In this document: positions 11,186 to 22,060 of the stretch, piece after piece | Layout: each line of letters starts with the position of its first letter | Position numbering within the stretch: the first letter of the stretch is position 1 | Assembly (NCBI RefSeq): GCF_024139115.2 | Contig: NC_085141.1 | Coordinates: forward strand, 135,531,822 to 135,595,821 | Length of the DNA stretch: 64,000 nt | Reading direction: 5' to 3' | Origin: Armigeres subalbatus | Taxonomy: Eukaryota; Arthropoda; Insecta; Diptera; Culicidae | The notes under the pieces: generated by a model | What the model saw: only the letters and a program-made list of their open reading frames with translations | What the model was told of the DNA's origin: nothing | Database searches by the model: none | Translations under genes and position numbers: made by a program

Positions 11186-11415
11186 GGGTCTGTCTCATTT
11201 GGAGAATTAAACTTAAAAGTGACAATTCGAAAATTAACAAATAACCCGGCCATAAGAATGGCTGGTGCTACCCAGCAATTCCAATAAGACATCGATGCTA
11301 AATGATTCGATATCTGTCAAAAGTAATCATGCTCTGCGAGTAGGGTTATTCGATAATTATTGAAATGTCACTTTTAAGTTTAATTTCAGTTTAATTCTCC
11401 AAATGAGACAGAGCC
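11186..11415. mobile_element. Harbinger-like MITE, copy 2 (230 bp)
   Basis: Same family as 7306-7537: GGGTCTGTCTC TIRs with target duplication TTA (11183-11185, 11416-11418). The core (ATCGATG, then AATTGCTGGGTAGCACC on the complement) is inverted relative to copy 1. Confidence 0.85.
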
Positions 11416-11486
11416 TTAGTATGTAATCTGCGTTTTATCATTTAGTAGTCAATAACACATTATTTATTACACATTATTTATTATTA

Positions 11487-12215
11487 TTTATTCAGACTAA
11501 GGCCGAAGTGGCCTGTGCGGTATATAAGAGTCTTCTCCATTCGGCTCGGTCCATGGCTACAAATCGCCAACCACGCAGTCTACGGAGGGTCCGTAATTCA
11601 TCTTCCACCTGATCGATCCACCTTGCCCGCTGCGCACCTCGCCTTCTTGTGCCCGTCGGATCGTTGTCGAGAACCATTTTCACCGGGTTATTGTCCGACA
11701 TTCTGGCTACCTACGTGCCCGGCCCACCGCAGTCGTTCGATTTTCGCGGTGTGAACGATGGATGGTTCTCCCAACAGCTGATGCAACTCGTGGTTCATTC
11801 GCCTCCTCCACGTACCGTCCGCCATCTGCACCCCACCATAGATGGTACGCAGCACTTTCCTTTCGAAAACTCCGAGTGCGCGTTGGTCCTCCACGAGCAT
11901 CGTCCAGGTCTCGTGTCCGTAGAGGACTACCGGTCTAATGGTCGTTTTGTAGATTGTCAGTTTGGTACGGCGGCGAACTCTATTCGATCGGAGCGTCTTG
12001 CGGAGTCCAAAGTATGTACAATTTCCAGCCACTATGCGGCTCCGAGTTTCTCTGCTGGTATCATTTTCGGCAGTCACAAATTCTACTACTCGAGGTGAGC
12101 CCAAGTACACAAATTCTACTACCACCTCGATTTCGTCACTACCGATGCTGACTCGCGGTTGGTGGCTCACATTCCAAGCGATGTTGAATAGCAGACACGA
12201 AAGACCATCACCTCT
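11487..12215 (-). mobile_element. RTE-like non-LTR retrotransposon, copy A (deleted)
   Basis: A minus-strand open frame carries GDGLSCLLFNIA from the reverse transcriptase palm. It then jumps directly to the post-RT region (VSIGSDEIEVVVEFVYLGS, RTKLTIYKTTIRPVVLYGHE, MLVEDQRALGVFERKVL) and the C-terminal GTRRRGAQRARW block. Comparison with copy B (13861-17168) shows an internal deletion that removes the FADDIDI catalytic motif. The 3' end near 11487 is next to a TTATTTATTA-rich tail, as in copy B. Confidence 0.85.
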
Positions 12216-12330
12216 GTCTCCAAACGAACTGTCAAACGTGTCTCCAAACGAGCATGACGTCACTATTTTAATGAAAATGTGACTGTGACTGTGACGTCAT
12301 AAGCCATGCTTTCGCTCATCTATAGATTCT
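12216..12330. other. Short spacer
   Basis: It contains a duplicated TCTCCAAACGA motif (12220 and 12240) and nothing else recognisable. Confidence 0.4.
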
Positions 12331-12830
12331 ACTATCTATAGTACACATATTCTCGATTGTACGACACATTGCGGAATGTCATTCCGCGGAATTCCATTTC
12401 GCAGAGTCCCACATTGCGGAAACCCTTTTCCTTTGAAAAGGGAAGCCTTTGAAAGGCATAATAAATTCTTTTATTATCTACATTATCCCGAGCTATTGCG
12501 TAATTTAAAAGAAGGAATAGTCTCCCCTTTTGCATTGCACCGAGCAAATGCGTGCTTCAAAAGAAGACACCATCAACTCTTTTGAATTATCACGAACAAT
12601 CGTGGAATGATCTCCCCTTTTGCATTCCTCCGAACAAACGTGTGCTTAAAAAGAAGGCATCATCAACTCGAGTTGAGATCTTTTGCAATTACCTCGAGCT
12701 ATTGCGTAATATAAAAGAAGCAATGATCTCCCCTTTCGCATTGCACCGCGATTTAAAAGAAAGGCCACATCACGTGTTTCGCCTTATCTCGAGCTACCGT
12801 TTGATTTAAAAAAAAAATGATACGAACAAA
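12331..12830. repeat. Degenerate ~110-bp tandem repeat
   Basis: Three copies of a block containing ATCTCCCCTTTTGCATT occur near 12507, 12610 and 12725. They are separated by GAGCTATTGCGTAAT and AAAAGAAGGCATCATCAAC segments, giving a period near 105-115 bp. No coding signal is seen. Confidence 0.6.
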
Positions 12831-13096
12831 GAATCAATAGAATAGAATTACTTTTCTGCTTTTACTTTCACTGTTTGGGGAATAATACGTTCTGAGGAAT
12901 GGTCTCCGACGGCAAACGACTATTATGACAAATTATTTCATGCCAAACGGCCCCCGGGCATATGCGTGCATTAACCGATTCAATATGGATTTGTTTTTCG
13001 TCGTATTTCAACATAAATTTTGGACATACTGTTTCAAAAACGGACGCAAACCATAAAAAAGTAGAAATATGGGGGGAAATTTTTTTTAGATCTTTT
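12831..13096. other. Unassigned spacer
   Basis: It contains ATGCCAAACGGCCCCCGGG (12942-12958), related to the TTATGCCAAATGG motif cluster at 39735-39870. Otherwise nothing is recognised. Confidence 0.35.
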
Positions 13097-13860
13097 TGGG
13101 CTTCTAAACCCTTCTTGAGTACAGAACTTGATGATCTACATAAACAACAAAGCGTTCTACGGGGCCTAAATCCTAAAATGAAGTTGGAAATGGTACTTGA
13201 GACATAATTAAACTATTTTTATCAAATCTCAGTGTTACCAGAACATCAACGGTACTCCAAACTATTCTTGAGTTCAGATCTTAGAGGTCTACAAGACTAA
13301 CATAGTGATTGATAGGTTCCTGAGCTTGTATGTTAGTTGTAGGATCCCCATGGGACAACATAACATCAATATACAAAAAAATCAACCTTCCCAGAATAGC
13401 CACGGTACTACAAACCATTCTTGAGTTCAGATATCGGAGGTCTACAACACCAAGAGAGTGATTCATAGGGTCCTGAGCTTGTGTGATAGTTGGAGCAACA
13501 CCACGGGACATCATTACACCAGTATACATAAATCACAACATTCTCAAAGTTCCTGCGGTACTCCAAATCATTCTTGAGTACAGATATTGGAGGTCTACAA
13601 GATCAACAGAGTGATTCATAGGTTCCCGAGCTTATGTGTTAGTTGGAGAAGCTCCACAGGACATCATTGCGTCAGTATATAAGAAATTCAACATTCCCAG
13701 AATAGCTACGGTACTCCAAACCATTCTTGAGTTCAGATATTGGAGGTCTTACAAAACCAACAGAGTGATTCATAGGATCCTGAGCTTGTGTGATAGTTGG
13801 AGCAACCCACGGGACATCATTACACCAGCATACACAAATCACAACATGCTCAGAGTTCCT
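13097..13860. repeat. 153-bp satellite, forward block (left part)
   Basis: The GGTACTCCAAACCATTCTTG-type unit start recurs at 13251, 13404, 13557 and 13710, exactly 153 bp apart; a divergent partial unit precedes them. The block is cut at 13860 by RTE-like copy B and resumes at 17169 with the period intact once the insertion is removed. Confidence 0.9.
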
Positions 13861-16800
13861 TATTATTATTATTATTTCAGACTAAGGCCGAAGTGGCCTG
13901 TGCGGTATGTAAGAGTCTTCTCCATTCGGCTCGGTCCATGGCAACATGTCGCCAGCCACGCAGTCTACGGAGGATCCGCAAGTCATCTTCCACCTGATCG
14001 ATCCACCTTGCCCGCTGCGCACCTCGCCTTCTTGTGCCCGTCGGATCGTTGTCGAGAACCATTTTCACCGGGTTATTGTCCGACATTCTGGCTACGTGCC
14101 CGGCCCACCGCAGTCGTCCGATTTTCGCGGTGTGAACGATGGATGGTTCACCCAACAGCTGATGCAACTCGTGGTTCATTCGCCTCCTCCATGTACCGTC
14201 CGCCATCTGCACCCCACCATAGATGGTACGCAGCACTTTCCTTTCGAAAACCTGAGTGCGCGTTGGTCCTCCACGAGCATCGTTCAGGTATCGTGTCCGT
14301 AGAGGACTACCAGTCTAATGAGCGTTTTGTAGATGGTCAGTTTGGTACGGCGGCGAACTCTATTCGATCGAAGCGTCTTGCGGAGTCCAAAGTATGCACG
14401 ATTTCCAGCCACTATACGCCTCCGAATTTCTCTGCTGGTATCATTTTCGGCAGTCACCAGTGAGCCCAAGTACACAAATTCTTCTACCACCTCGATTTCA
14501 TCACCACCGATGCCAACTCGCGGTGGGTGGCTCACATTGTCTTCTCTTGAACCTCTTCCTATCATGTACTTCGTCTTCGACGTGTTGATGACTAGTCCGA
14601 TCCGCTTGGCTTCCCTCTTCAGTCTGATGTAGGCTTCCTCCATCTTCTCAAAGTTACGTGCCATAATATCTATGTCGTCGGCGAAGCCAAATAGCTGGAC
14701 GGACTTATTGAAAATTGTGCCACTCGTGTTAATCCCTGCTCTTCGTATTACCCCTTCCAAAGCGATGTTGAATAGCAGACACGAAAGACCATCACCTTGC
14801 CGTAATCCTCTGCGGGTTTCGAAGGGCCTCGAGAATGCCCCTGAAACTCGAACTACGCACATCACCCGATCCATCGTCGCTTTGATCAACCGTGTCAGTT
14901 TATCCGGAAATCCGTTTTCGTGCATTAGCTGCCATAGCTGGTCCCGATCGATTGTATCATATGCGGCTTTGAAGTCGATGAATAGATGATGTGTGGGCAC
15001 GTTGTATTCGCGGCATTTCTGCAGTACTTGGCGAATGGCGAACACCTGGTCCGTGGTGGAGCGTTCGCCCATAAAACCCGCCTGGTACTGCCCACGAACT
15101 CCCTTGCAATTGGTGCTAGTCGACGGCATAAAATTTGGGAGAATACCTTGTAGGCGGCGTTCAGCAATGTGATTGCGCGGTAGTTGCTACAATCCAGCTT
15201 ATCGCCCTTTTTGTAGATGGGACACACGACACCTTCCATCCACTCCTGCGGCAAAACTTCCTCCTCCCAAATCTTGGTAATGACCCAGTGCAGCGCTCTA
15301 GCCAGTGCCTCTCCACCGTGTTTAAATAGCTCTCTTGGTAGTTGATCAACCCCAGGGGCTCTGTTGTTCTTCAGCTGGCCAATCTCCTCCTGGATTTCCT
15401 GGAGATCCGGGGCCAGTAGAATTATGTCCTGCGCGCGTTCCCCTAGGTCCATCACCATACCGCCATCTTCGTCTGCCACATCGCCATTCAGGTGCTCTTC
15501 GTAGTGCTGCTGCCACCTTTGGATCACCTCACGCTCGTTCGTAAGAAGGTTCCCGTTTATGTCCTTGCACATATCAGGCTGTGGCACGTGGCCCTTACGT
15601 GAACGGTTCAACTTCTCATAGAACTTTCGTGTGTTATTAGTGCGGTACAGTTGCTCCGTCTCTTCACGGTCTCGATCTTCCTGCTGACGCTTTTTCCTCC
15701 GGAAAATCGAGTTTTGTCTGTTCCGCGCCTGTTTATATCGTGCCTCATTCGCCCTCGTGCGGTGTTGCAGCAATCTCGCCCATGCTGCATTCTTCTCCTC
15801 AAATAACTGCTCACATTCGCCGTCATACCAGTCGTTTCTCCGATCCGGGGGCACCGTGCCAAGTGCAGCGGTTGCGGTGCTACCAATGGCGGATCGAATA
15901 TCTCTCCAGCCATCTTCAAGAGACGCTGCGCCTAGCTGCTCTTCCGTTGGGAGTGCCACTTCCAGCTGCTGCGCGTATTCTTGGGCTAGCCTACCGTCTT
16001 GTAGCCGCCCAATATTAAGCCGCGGCGTCCGACTTCGACGCGTGTTGTACACCGTCGAGAGTTTTGAGCGCAGGCAAACTGCAACGAGGTAGTGGTCGGA
16101 TTCAATATTTGCACTGCGGTAAGTGCGGACGTTCGTGATGTCGGAGAAGAATTTACCGTCGATTAGAACGTGGTCGATTTGGTTTTCCGTTTCTTGGTTA
16201 GGTGATCTCCATGTGGCCTTGTGGATATTTTTGCGGGGAAAGAAGGTGCTTCGGACTACCATTCCGCGGGAGGCTGCGAAGTTTATGCATCGTTGGCCGT
16301 TGTCATTCGATACGGTGTGCAGACTATCCGGTTCGATGACCGGTCTATACATTTCCTCCCTTCCTACCTGCGCGTTCATGTCACCGATGACGATTTTGAC
16401 GTCCCGCAGTGGGCATCCATCGTATGTCTGCTCCAGCTGTGCGTAGAACGCTTCTTTCTCGTCGTCGGGTCTCCCTTCGTGTGGGCAGTGCACGTTGATG
16501 ATGCTATAGTTGAAGAAACGGCCTTTAATCCTCAGCTTGCACATCCTTGCGTTGATTGGCTGCCACCCAATCACGCGTTGGCGCATCTTTCCCAGCACTA
16601 TGAAGCCGGTTCCCAGCTCGTTGGTGGTGCCACAGCTTTGGTAGAAGGTAGCCGCCCGATGCCCGCTTTTCCACACTTTCTGTCCTGTCCAGCAAATCTC
16701 CTGCAGCGCCACGACGTCGAAGTTGCGGGGGTGTAATTCATCGTAGATCATCCTGTCGCAACCTGCGAAACCTAGCGACTTGCAGTTCCATGTTCCAAGC

Positions 16801-17168
16801 TTCCAATCGTGATCCTTTATTCGTCGCCTAGGTCTTTGCCGATTATATCGAGTCGCATTATCTCTTATATTGTTCGTAATTATTGGTTTTCCAGGCGGCT
16901 TATTGGGCCTGCGCAAACCTCCTTTCTCGCCGGAGGGCCGTCGTGTCAGGGCTGTTTAGCGTCCCACCTAACACCAGGACTTGGGCTTGTGCGCTTTGAG
17001 CGGCACACGGTCGCTTTGGCGGAGCCTACTTGCGGATACATGCAGCTTTTTATAGAGGTTTAACAGGGCCCACTGTCAAACCCCACCACATCCTAGGCAG
17101 GCGCCACAACTCGCAGATGGCCTGGGGAGGGATCGTCAAGCCCTTGGACAAAGTCCCTGCTGCCCCTG
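13861..17168 (-). mobile_element. RTE-like non-LTR retrotransposon, copy B (near full length, 3308 bp)
   Basis: One minus-strand coding region holds an AP endonuclease (GTWNCKSL, VVALQE, GDMNAQVG, SDHYLV), then a reverse transcriptase (NYRAITLL, FIDFKAAYDTI, GLRQGDGLSCLLFN, FADDIDI) and the C-terminal RWAGHVARM/GTRRRGAQRARW block. The 5' untranslated region (17168 down to about 16917) starts AGGGGCAGCAGGGAC. The 3' end is an (AAT)n tail. The target duplication is CCT (13858-13860, 17169-17171). RTE clade is my best assignment; a neighbouring clade is possible. Confidence 0.9.
13877..16916 (-). pseudogene. Endonuclease/reverse transcriptase ORF of copy B, disrupted
   Basis: The reading frame runs from the ATG at 16916 through the endonuclease and into the fingers of the reverse transcriptase. 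It then breaks near 15091, where a G run is one base shorter than in copy C (54115-54125). The palm and thumb follow in a second frame (15129-14284) with all key motifs including FADDIDI. That frame ends where a Trp codon after GHDT has become TGA near 14287, with a further 1-base loss near 14255. The C-terminal part continues at 14236-13877. The element is therefore inactive, but the lesions are few, which suggests a relatively recent insertion. Confidence 0.88.
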
Positions 17169-17485
17169 CCTGCGGTACTCCAAATCATTCTTGAGTTCAG
17201 ATATTGGAGATCTTTAAGACCAACAGAGTGATTCATAGGATTCCGAGTTTGTGTGTTACTTGGTGAAGCCTCATGGGACATCATTATACCGGTATACACA
17301 AATCACAACATTCTCAGCGTTCCTGCGGTACTGCAAATCATTCTTGAGTTCAGATATTGGAGGTCTACAGGACCAACAGAGTGATTAATAGGTTTCCGAG
17401 CTTGTGTGTTAATTGGTGAAGCCCTACGGGACATCATTACACTAGTATATACAAATCATAACATTCCCAGAATATCTATGATACC
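17169..17485. repeat. 153-bp satellite, forward block (right part)
   Basis: The array continues after the RTE-like insertion, with unit starts at 17174 and 17327 (153 bp apart). Confidence 0.9.
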
Positions 17486-18660
17486 ATAAATGAGCTATTC
17501 CAACTCATAAAAATAGTGGAGACATCCAAGATCTTCTTGTTAATCTATTTGAATATTAGGATCTTAGCTCAAAGACAGTTTGTAGTGTCGTAGAAACTCA
17601 ACGAATTCTCGCTTAACTTTTCAAAAGGACCTAAGTAACAGCTATTCCAGCCCATGAAAATAGTTGAGACATCAAAGATCTTCGTGTTGATCGTTTTGAA
17701 TGTTAAGATTTGTACTCAAGAATAGTTTGGAGTGTTGTAGATATTGATCTAATTCTGTAGTGTGTCTGTAATGGTGTTACGAGATACCGTTGGTCTATTT
17801 CAATTTATAAAAATAGTGGGGACATCGAAGATCTTCTTTTTGATCGATTTGAATATTAAGATCTGTACTCAAGGATAGTTTGGAGTGTAGTAGATATTCA
17901 TCGAATTCTGTGGTGTGTCTGTAATGGTGTTACGAGGTACTTTGGAGCTATTCCAACTCATAAAACTAGTAAGGACATCGAAGATCTTCATGTTGATCGA
18001 TTTGAACATTAAGATCTGTACTCAATGATGATTTGAAGTGTCGTAGATTTTGAGCGAGGTATCTTGGAGTTATTCCAACTCATAAAACTAGTAAGGACAT
18101 CAAAGATCTTCATGTTAATCGATTGGAATATTAAGATCAGTACTCAAGGTTAATTTGGAGTGTCGTAGATATTGATCGAATTCTGTGGTGTGTCTGTAAT
18201 GGTGTTACGAGGTACTTTGGAGCTATTCCAACTCATAAAACTAGTAAGGACATCGAAGATCTTCATGTTGATCGATTTGAACATTAAGATCTGTACTCAA
18301 GGATGGTTTGGAGTGTCGTAGATATTGATCGAATTGGCGGTGTGTCTGTAATGGTGTTACGAGGTACCTTGGAGCTATTCCAACTCATAAAACTAGTAAG
18401 GACATCAAAGATCTTCATGTTGATCGATTTGAATAATAAGATCTGTACTCAAGGATAGTTTGGAGTGTCGTGGATGTCGAACGAATTCTGTAGTTTGTCT
18501 GTAATGGTGTAATTATTATTATTACGAGGTACCTTGGAGCTATTCCAACTCATAAAAAAAGTTGAGACATCGTAGATCTTCTTGTTGATCGATTTGAATA
18601 TTAAGATCTGAATTCAAGGACGATTTGGAGTATCGTAGATATTGAAAAAGATCTGTTATA
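17486..18660. repeat. 153-bp satellite, inverted block
   Basis: CTATTCCAACTCATAA-type landmarks recur at about 17642, 17795, 17948, 18070, 18223, 18375 and 18540. The spacing is 153 bp apart from one 122-bp and one 165-bp unit; the long one contains an ATTATTATT insertion. On the complementary strand each unit contains CTCCAAACTATCCTTGAG followed by TACAGAT, matching the CTCCAAACCATTCTTGAG/TTCAGAT part of the forward block. The two blocks are thus diverged copies of one family in opposite orientation. Confidence 0.85.
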
Positions 18661-19017
18661 CCGCTGGACAGGCGCAGAAGTTTATCATTGAGCATTTCAA
18701 TTTCAATTATTTAACAAGAATATGGTGAAGTATGGTGTTGATTCTTAAGAACATCGAAATTAGAAAGGATAGTTTGGATGCTCTAGATCGTCGTAGTCCC
18801 CGTAACCTGACCTGTGCAATATTTTTCCTGGATGGAGCAGTTAAATTTGAACATTTTTGCTGAAGAAAGCAAGGCTCTATCTCTTAAAACTGATTTTTGA
18901 CAGCTGATTTTCGTCTTGGGTCATATATGACCCATCTGTATTGAATCGGTTAAAGAACGCAGAACCCAATTTTTGTCGTGTATCGAGAAAGCGCGTGTAT
19001 GTGAAGAAGGCCAGGGG
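18661..19017. other. Unassigned spacer
   Basis: No ORF, repeat or RNA signal is seen apart from a decayed satellite-like piece (GGATAGTTTGGATG at about 18766). Confidence 0.4.
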
Positions 19018-19303
19018 GGCCTCCTTAGCCGTGCGGTAAGACGCGCGTCTACAAAGCAAGAACATGCTGAGGGTGGCTGGGTTCGATTCCCGGTGCCAGT
19101 CTAGACAATGTTCGGGATTGGAAATTGTCTCGACTTCCCTGGGCATAAAAGTATCATCGTGTTAGCCTCATGATATACGAATGCAAAAATGGTAACTTGG
19201 CTTAGAAACCTCGCAGTTAATAACTGTGGAAGTGCTTAATGAACACTAAGCTGCGAGGCGGCTCTGTCCCAGTAAGGGGATGTAATGCCAATAAGAAGAG
19301 GAA
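19018..19303 (+). mobile_element. tRNA-derived SINE, copy 2
   Basis: Complete copy with A box in CTTAGCCGTGCGGTAAGACG, intact B box GGTTCGATTCC, the common body and a CCAATAAGAAGAG tail. No clear target duplication was found. Confidence 0.88.
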
Positions 19304-19308
19304 GATAT

Positions 19309-19575
19309 GATAGCAAAATGATATATGGACATGATTGATATAAGAGATAAAAGATCAGACGACAATATCAATATTTTGCACTAAAATATCATCAGGATAT
19401 CAAGATATGTTATTTGTAATAAGTGATCGATATCAAGTGCCATTAGTTTGTTCTTATCTATAGCATATCTTGACATTTAAATGATATTTCGGTGTAAATT
19501 TTTGATATTGTTGCCTGTTCTTTTATCTATTATATCAGTCAAGTCCATATCATGTTTTGTTATTCTATTCATGGC
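19309..19575. mobile_element. Foldback MITE with ~108-bp arms
   Basis: The left arm (about 19309-19420) and right arm (about 19462-19573) are inverted copies. They share, for example, ATATGGACATGATTGATATA and GATAAAAGA on the left with matching complements on the right. The element is non-coding and abuts the 3' break of the Jockey-like fragment. Confidence 0.7.
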
Positions 19576-22060
19576 TTCTGCCCGGGTACAGAGCTTTCAA
19601 GGTGTAAACATCGGTAAAATGAACTGCATTCCTACGAAGAAATCCAAAAACTGCGATGCCTTCGCCGTTATTGCAGAAATATGTTCGTTGAACCACAATT
19701 TAGAGTCCATTGTAACGCCCAAGTCACGAATCGACGAAACACGCTCTAGTGCAGTATCGGCAAAAGTATAGCTGTGTACATTATTGGTGATATGATTCGG
19801 CAGAAGGTGATTACTTTACATTTCGCCACATTCACGCTCATTCCGTTCTCATCGCACCAACGGCGGAGTACGTCAATATCAGTTTGTAGAGCAACACAAT
19901 CCAGCAAAGAGTGAATTACTCTGAAAATTTTTAGGTCGTCAGCGTACAGAAGCTTTGCAGAGGTAAGGCAGTTGGTCAAGTAATTGATATACAGGAATAC
20001 AGGATAAACAGTAAAGGTCCCAGAACGCTGCCCTGGGGCACACCCGAGGTAATGCTGAAAGTCCTAGACCGTGAGGCATCAACACGAACGAAAGCCTTTC
20101 TGCCATTCAGGTATGACATTATCCAATCTGCTATTCATTCAGGGAAACCCAAGTGGCGTAGCTTTGCAGCAGCATGTTGGTGAGGTACGGTGTCGAAAGC
20201 TTTAGAAAAATCTACGTATACGGAGTCCACCTGATTGCGCTTCTCGACTTCACGGAAGAGCGCATTAGAATAGCATAGCAGATTCGTTATACTAGAGCGT
20301 TGAGGAAGAAAACCGTGCTGATGAATTGAAATGAATGATTTAACAGCAGATAACAAAACTTTATGAACTAATGATTCAAGAAGTTTTCCAACACAACAAA
20401 GAATGGAAACTCCACGGTAGTTATTAACAACCAGATTTGTGAATTGGAATCATCGTTGCTGTTTTCCATAGTCCAGGGAACGTTTTTTTCACTTAACGAT
20501 CTGTTGAAAAGTAGTGTTAGTGGAGCCGCTAGTGATTCAGCACAGGCTTTCAGCAGGAAAGGTGTTAGGCCATCCACTCCGGCACCTTTTGAAGCATCTA
20601 AATTGCGAAGAGCTTTCAACACTTCTAGGTCGGAGAACAGAAAGGGCGCGAGGTCAATATCGTGCGGTAGAACATTCGAAAAAATATCTGGGTGAGTTTG
20701 CGGAGGGTTCACATTGAACACACTCTGAAAATAGTCGGCGAAGAGGTTCGCAGCTTTATCAGATGTGGTAGCTGTAGTGTCGCCATAAACAACATTGTTC
20801 GGAACTTGATTAGCCGTCTTTTGCGATTTGATAAATCTCCTAAACCTGGGCGGATTATTTTTAAGATTTGATTGGAGGTCGTTCATATATCTTCGGTAAC
20901 TGACATTGAGGAGATCGTTATAAGAGGTTTCTACATGATGGAGGGAAACTCTATTCCCGTCAGTTTTGTTGGCGATGTACTGTTTGCGTGGCTTCCTCAA
21001 TCTGTTGCGCATGTTTCTGAGGCCCTCCTTAGCCGTGCGGTAAGACGCGCAGCTACAAAGCAATACCATGCTGAGGGTGGCTGGGTTCGATTCCCGGTGC
21101 CGGTCTAGGCAATTTTCTGTTTGGAAATTGTCTCGACTTCCCTGGGCATAAAAGTATCATCGTGTTAGCCTCATGATATACGAATGCAAAAATGGTAAAC
21201 TGGCTTAGAAACCTCGCAGTTAATAACTGTGGAAGTGCTTGATGAACACTAAGCTGCGAGGCGGCTCTGTCCCAGTGTGGGGATGTAATGCCAATAAGAA
21301 GAAGAAGAAGATGTTTCTGAGTTGAGCATTCCACCAAGGCTTGTTATTAACATCTCGATTAATGCGACGACGGCGAGGAGCTATTAAGTACAATATTCCA
21401 CACAGCTTGTCGTAAAACAGCAGTACGTTAGCATCTACTGAGTGCCCATGGAAATGATGACTCCAGTCAACCGCAGAAAGCTCTGTATTAAGTGAAGTAA
21501 AATCGCACCGCCGAAAGTCGAAATCCATGGGATCCGGTTCCTGGTCAGAATAACGTGGTATGAGGCAGCAGGTGTCGATATGTAACACTACCGGTGGATG
21601 GTGCTCGTCGATTGGTATGAGAAGCAGAACGGGCTGAGAAATGTCCATGTTGTCAGAAGCATTTGTGAAAACCAAGTCGAGCAGCCTATTGTTACGGTTA
21701 ACGAAGGGGGTGATTTGCACCAAACCACATGTCGAGATGGCTTCGCTAAGGGAAATTTCTTGCTCGCTTGTTGCGTTAGTTGCCAGATAGCCGTTGATGT
21801 CGTCATCGAAGATTCATTGAAGATGAGGGAGATTACAATCCCCAAGCAGCAGGAAAACGTCATTAACGGATGATTAATCAATTACGCTTTGCACTGCCGT
21901 ACAGTGGGTAGCATAAAGCTCGTAATCGGAATTCGGGCGAAGATAGATGCCGTCTTCCTCCGTACGCCGTTGACAGTTTTAAAAACCTCCGCACAACGTT
22001 CTGCTCCATTCTTTCTTTATACTGTTTCTTCTTCCTGCGGTGGCTTCGTTTTTCGGCTGC
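19576..22060 (-). mobile_element. Jockey-like non-LTR retrotransposon fragment, split by a SINE
   Basis: Minus-strand pieces in several frames form an ordered ORF2. They are the end of an AP endonuclease (NRNNRLLDLVFTN near 21690), a linker ending NKPWWNAQLRN, RT fingers (SKGAGVDGLTPFLLK), palm A (SVYVDFSKAFDTVPH at about 20220), the catalytic LLYADDLKIF near 19940 and part of the thumb (RDLGVTMDSKLWF). Internal stops and frameshifts are frequent. A complete SINE sits at 21022-21310. The C-terminus is lost at the foldback MITE, and the 5' end is truncated near 22000-22060. Confidence 0.85.
21022..21310 (+). mobile_element. tRNA-derived SINE, copy 3, with 11-bp TSD
   Basis: Full-length SINE with A box, intact B box GGTTCGATTCC, body and (GAA)n tail. 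It is flanked by the perfect target duplication ATGTTTCTGAG (21011-21021 and 21311-21321), so it inserted into the Jockey-like sequence after that element landed. Confidence 0.95.

Noticed and set aside
19018..21310. tRNA genes (A and B boxes present at about 19025-19095 and 21028-21098)
   Set aside because: The boxes belong to SINE heads: the same body and tail follow in four copies and no cloverleaf with acceptor stem is evident.
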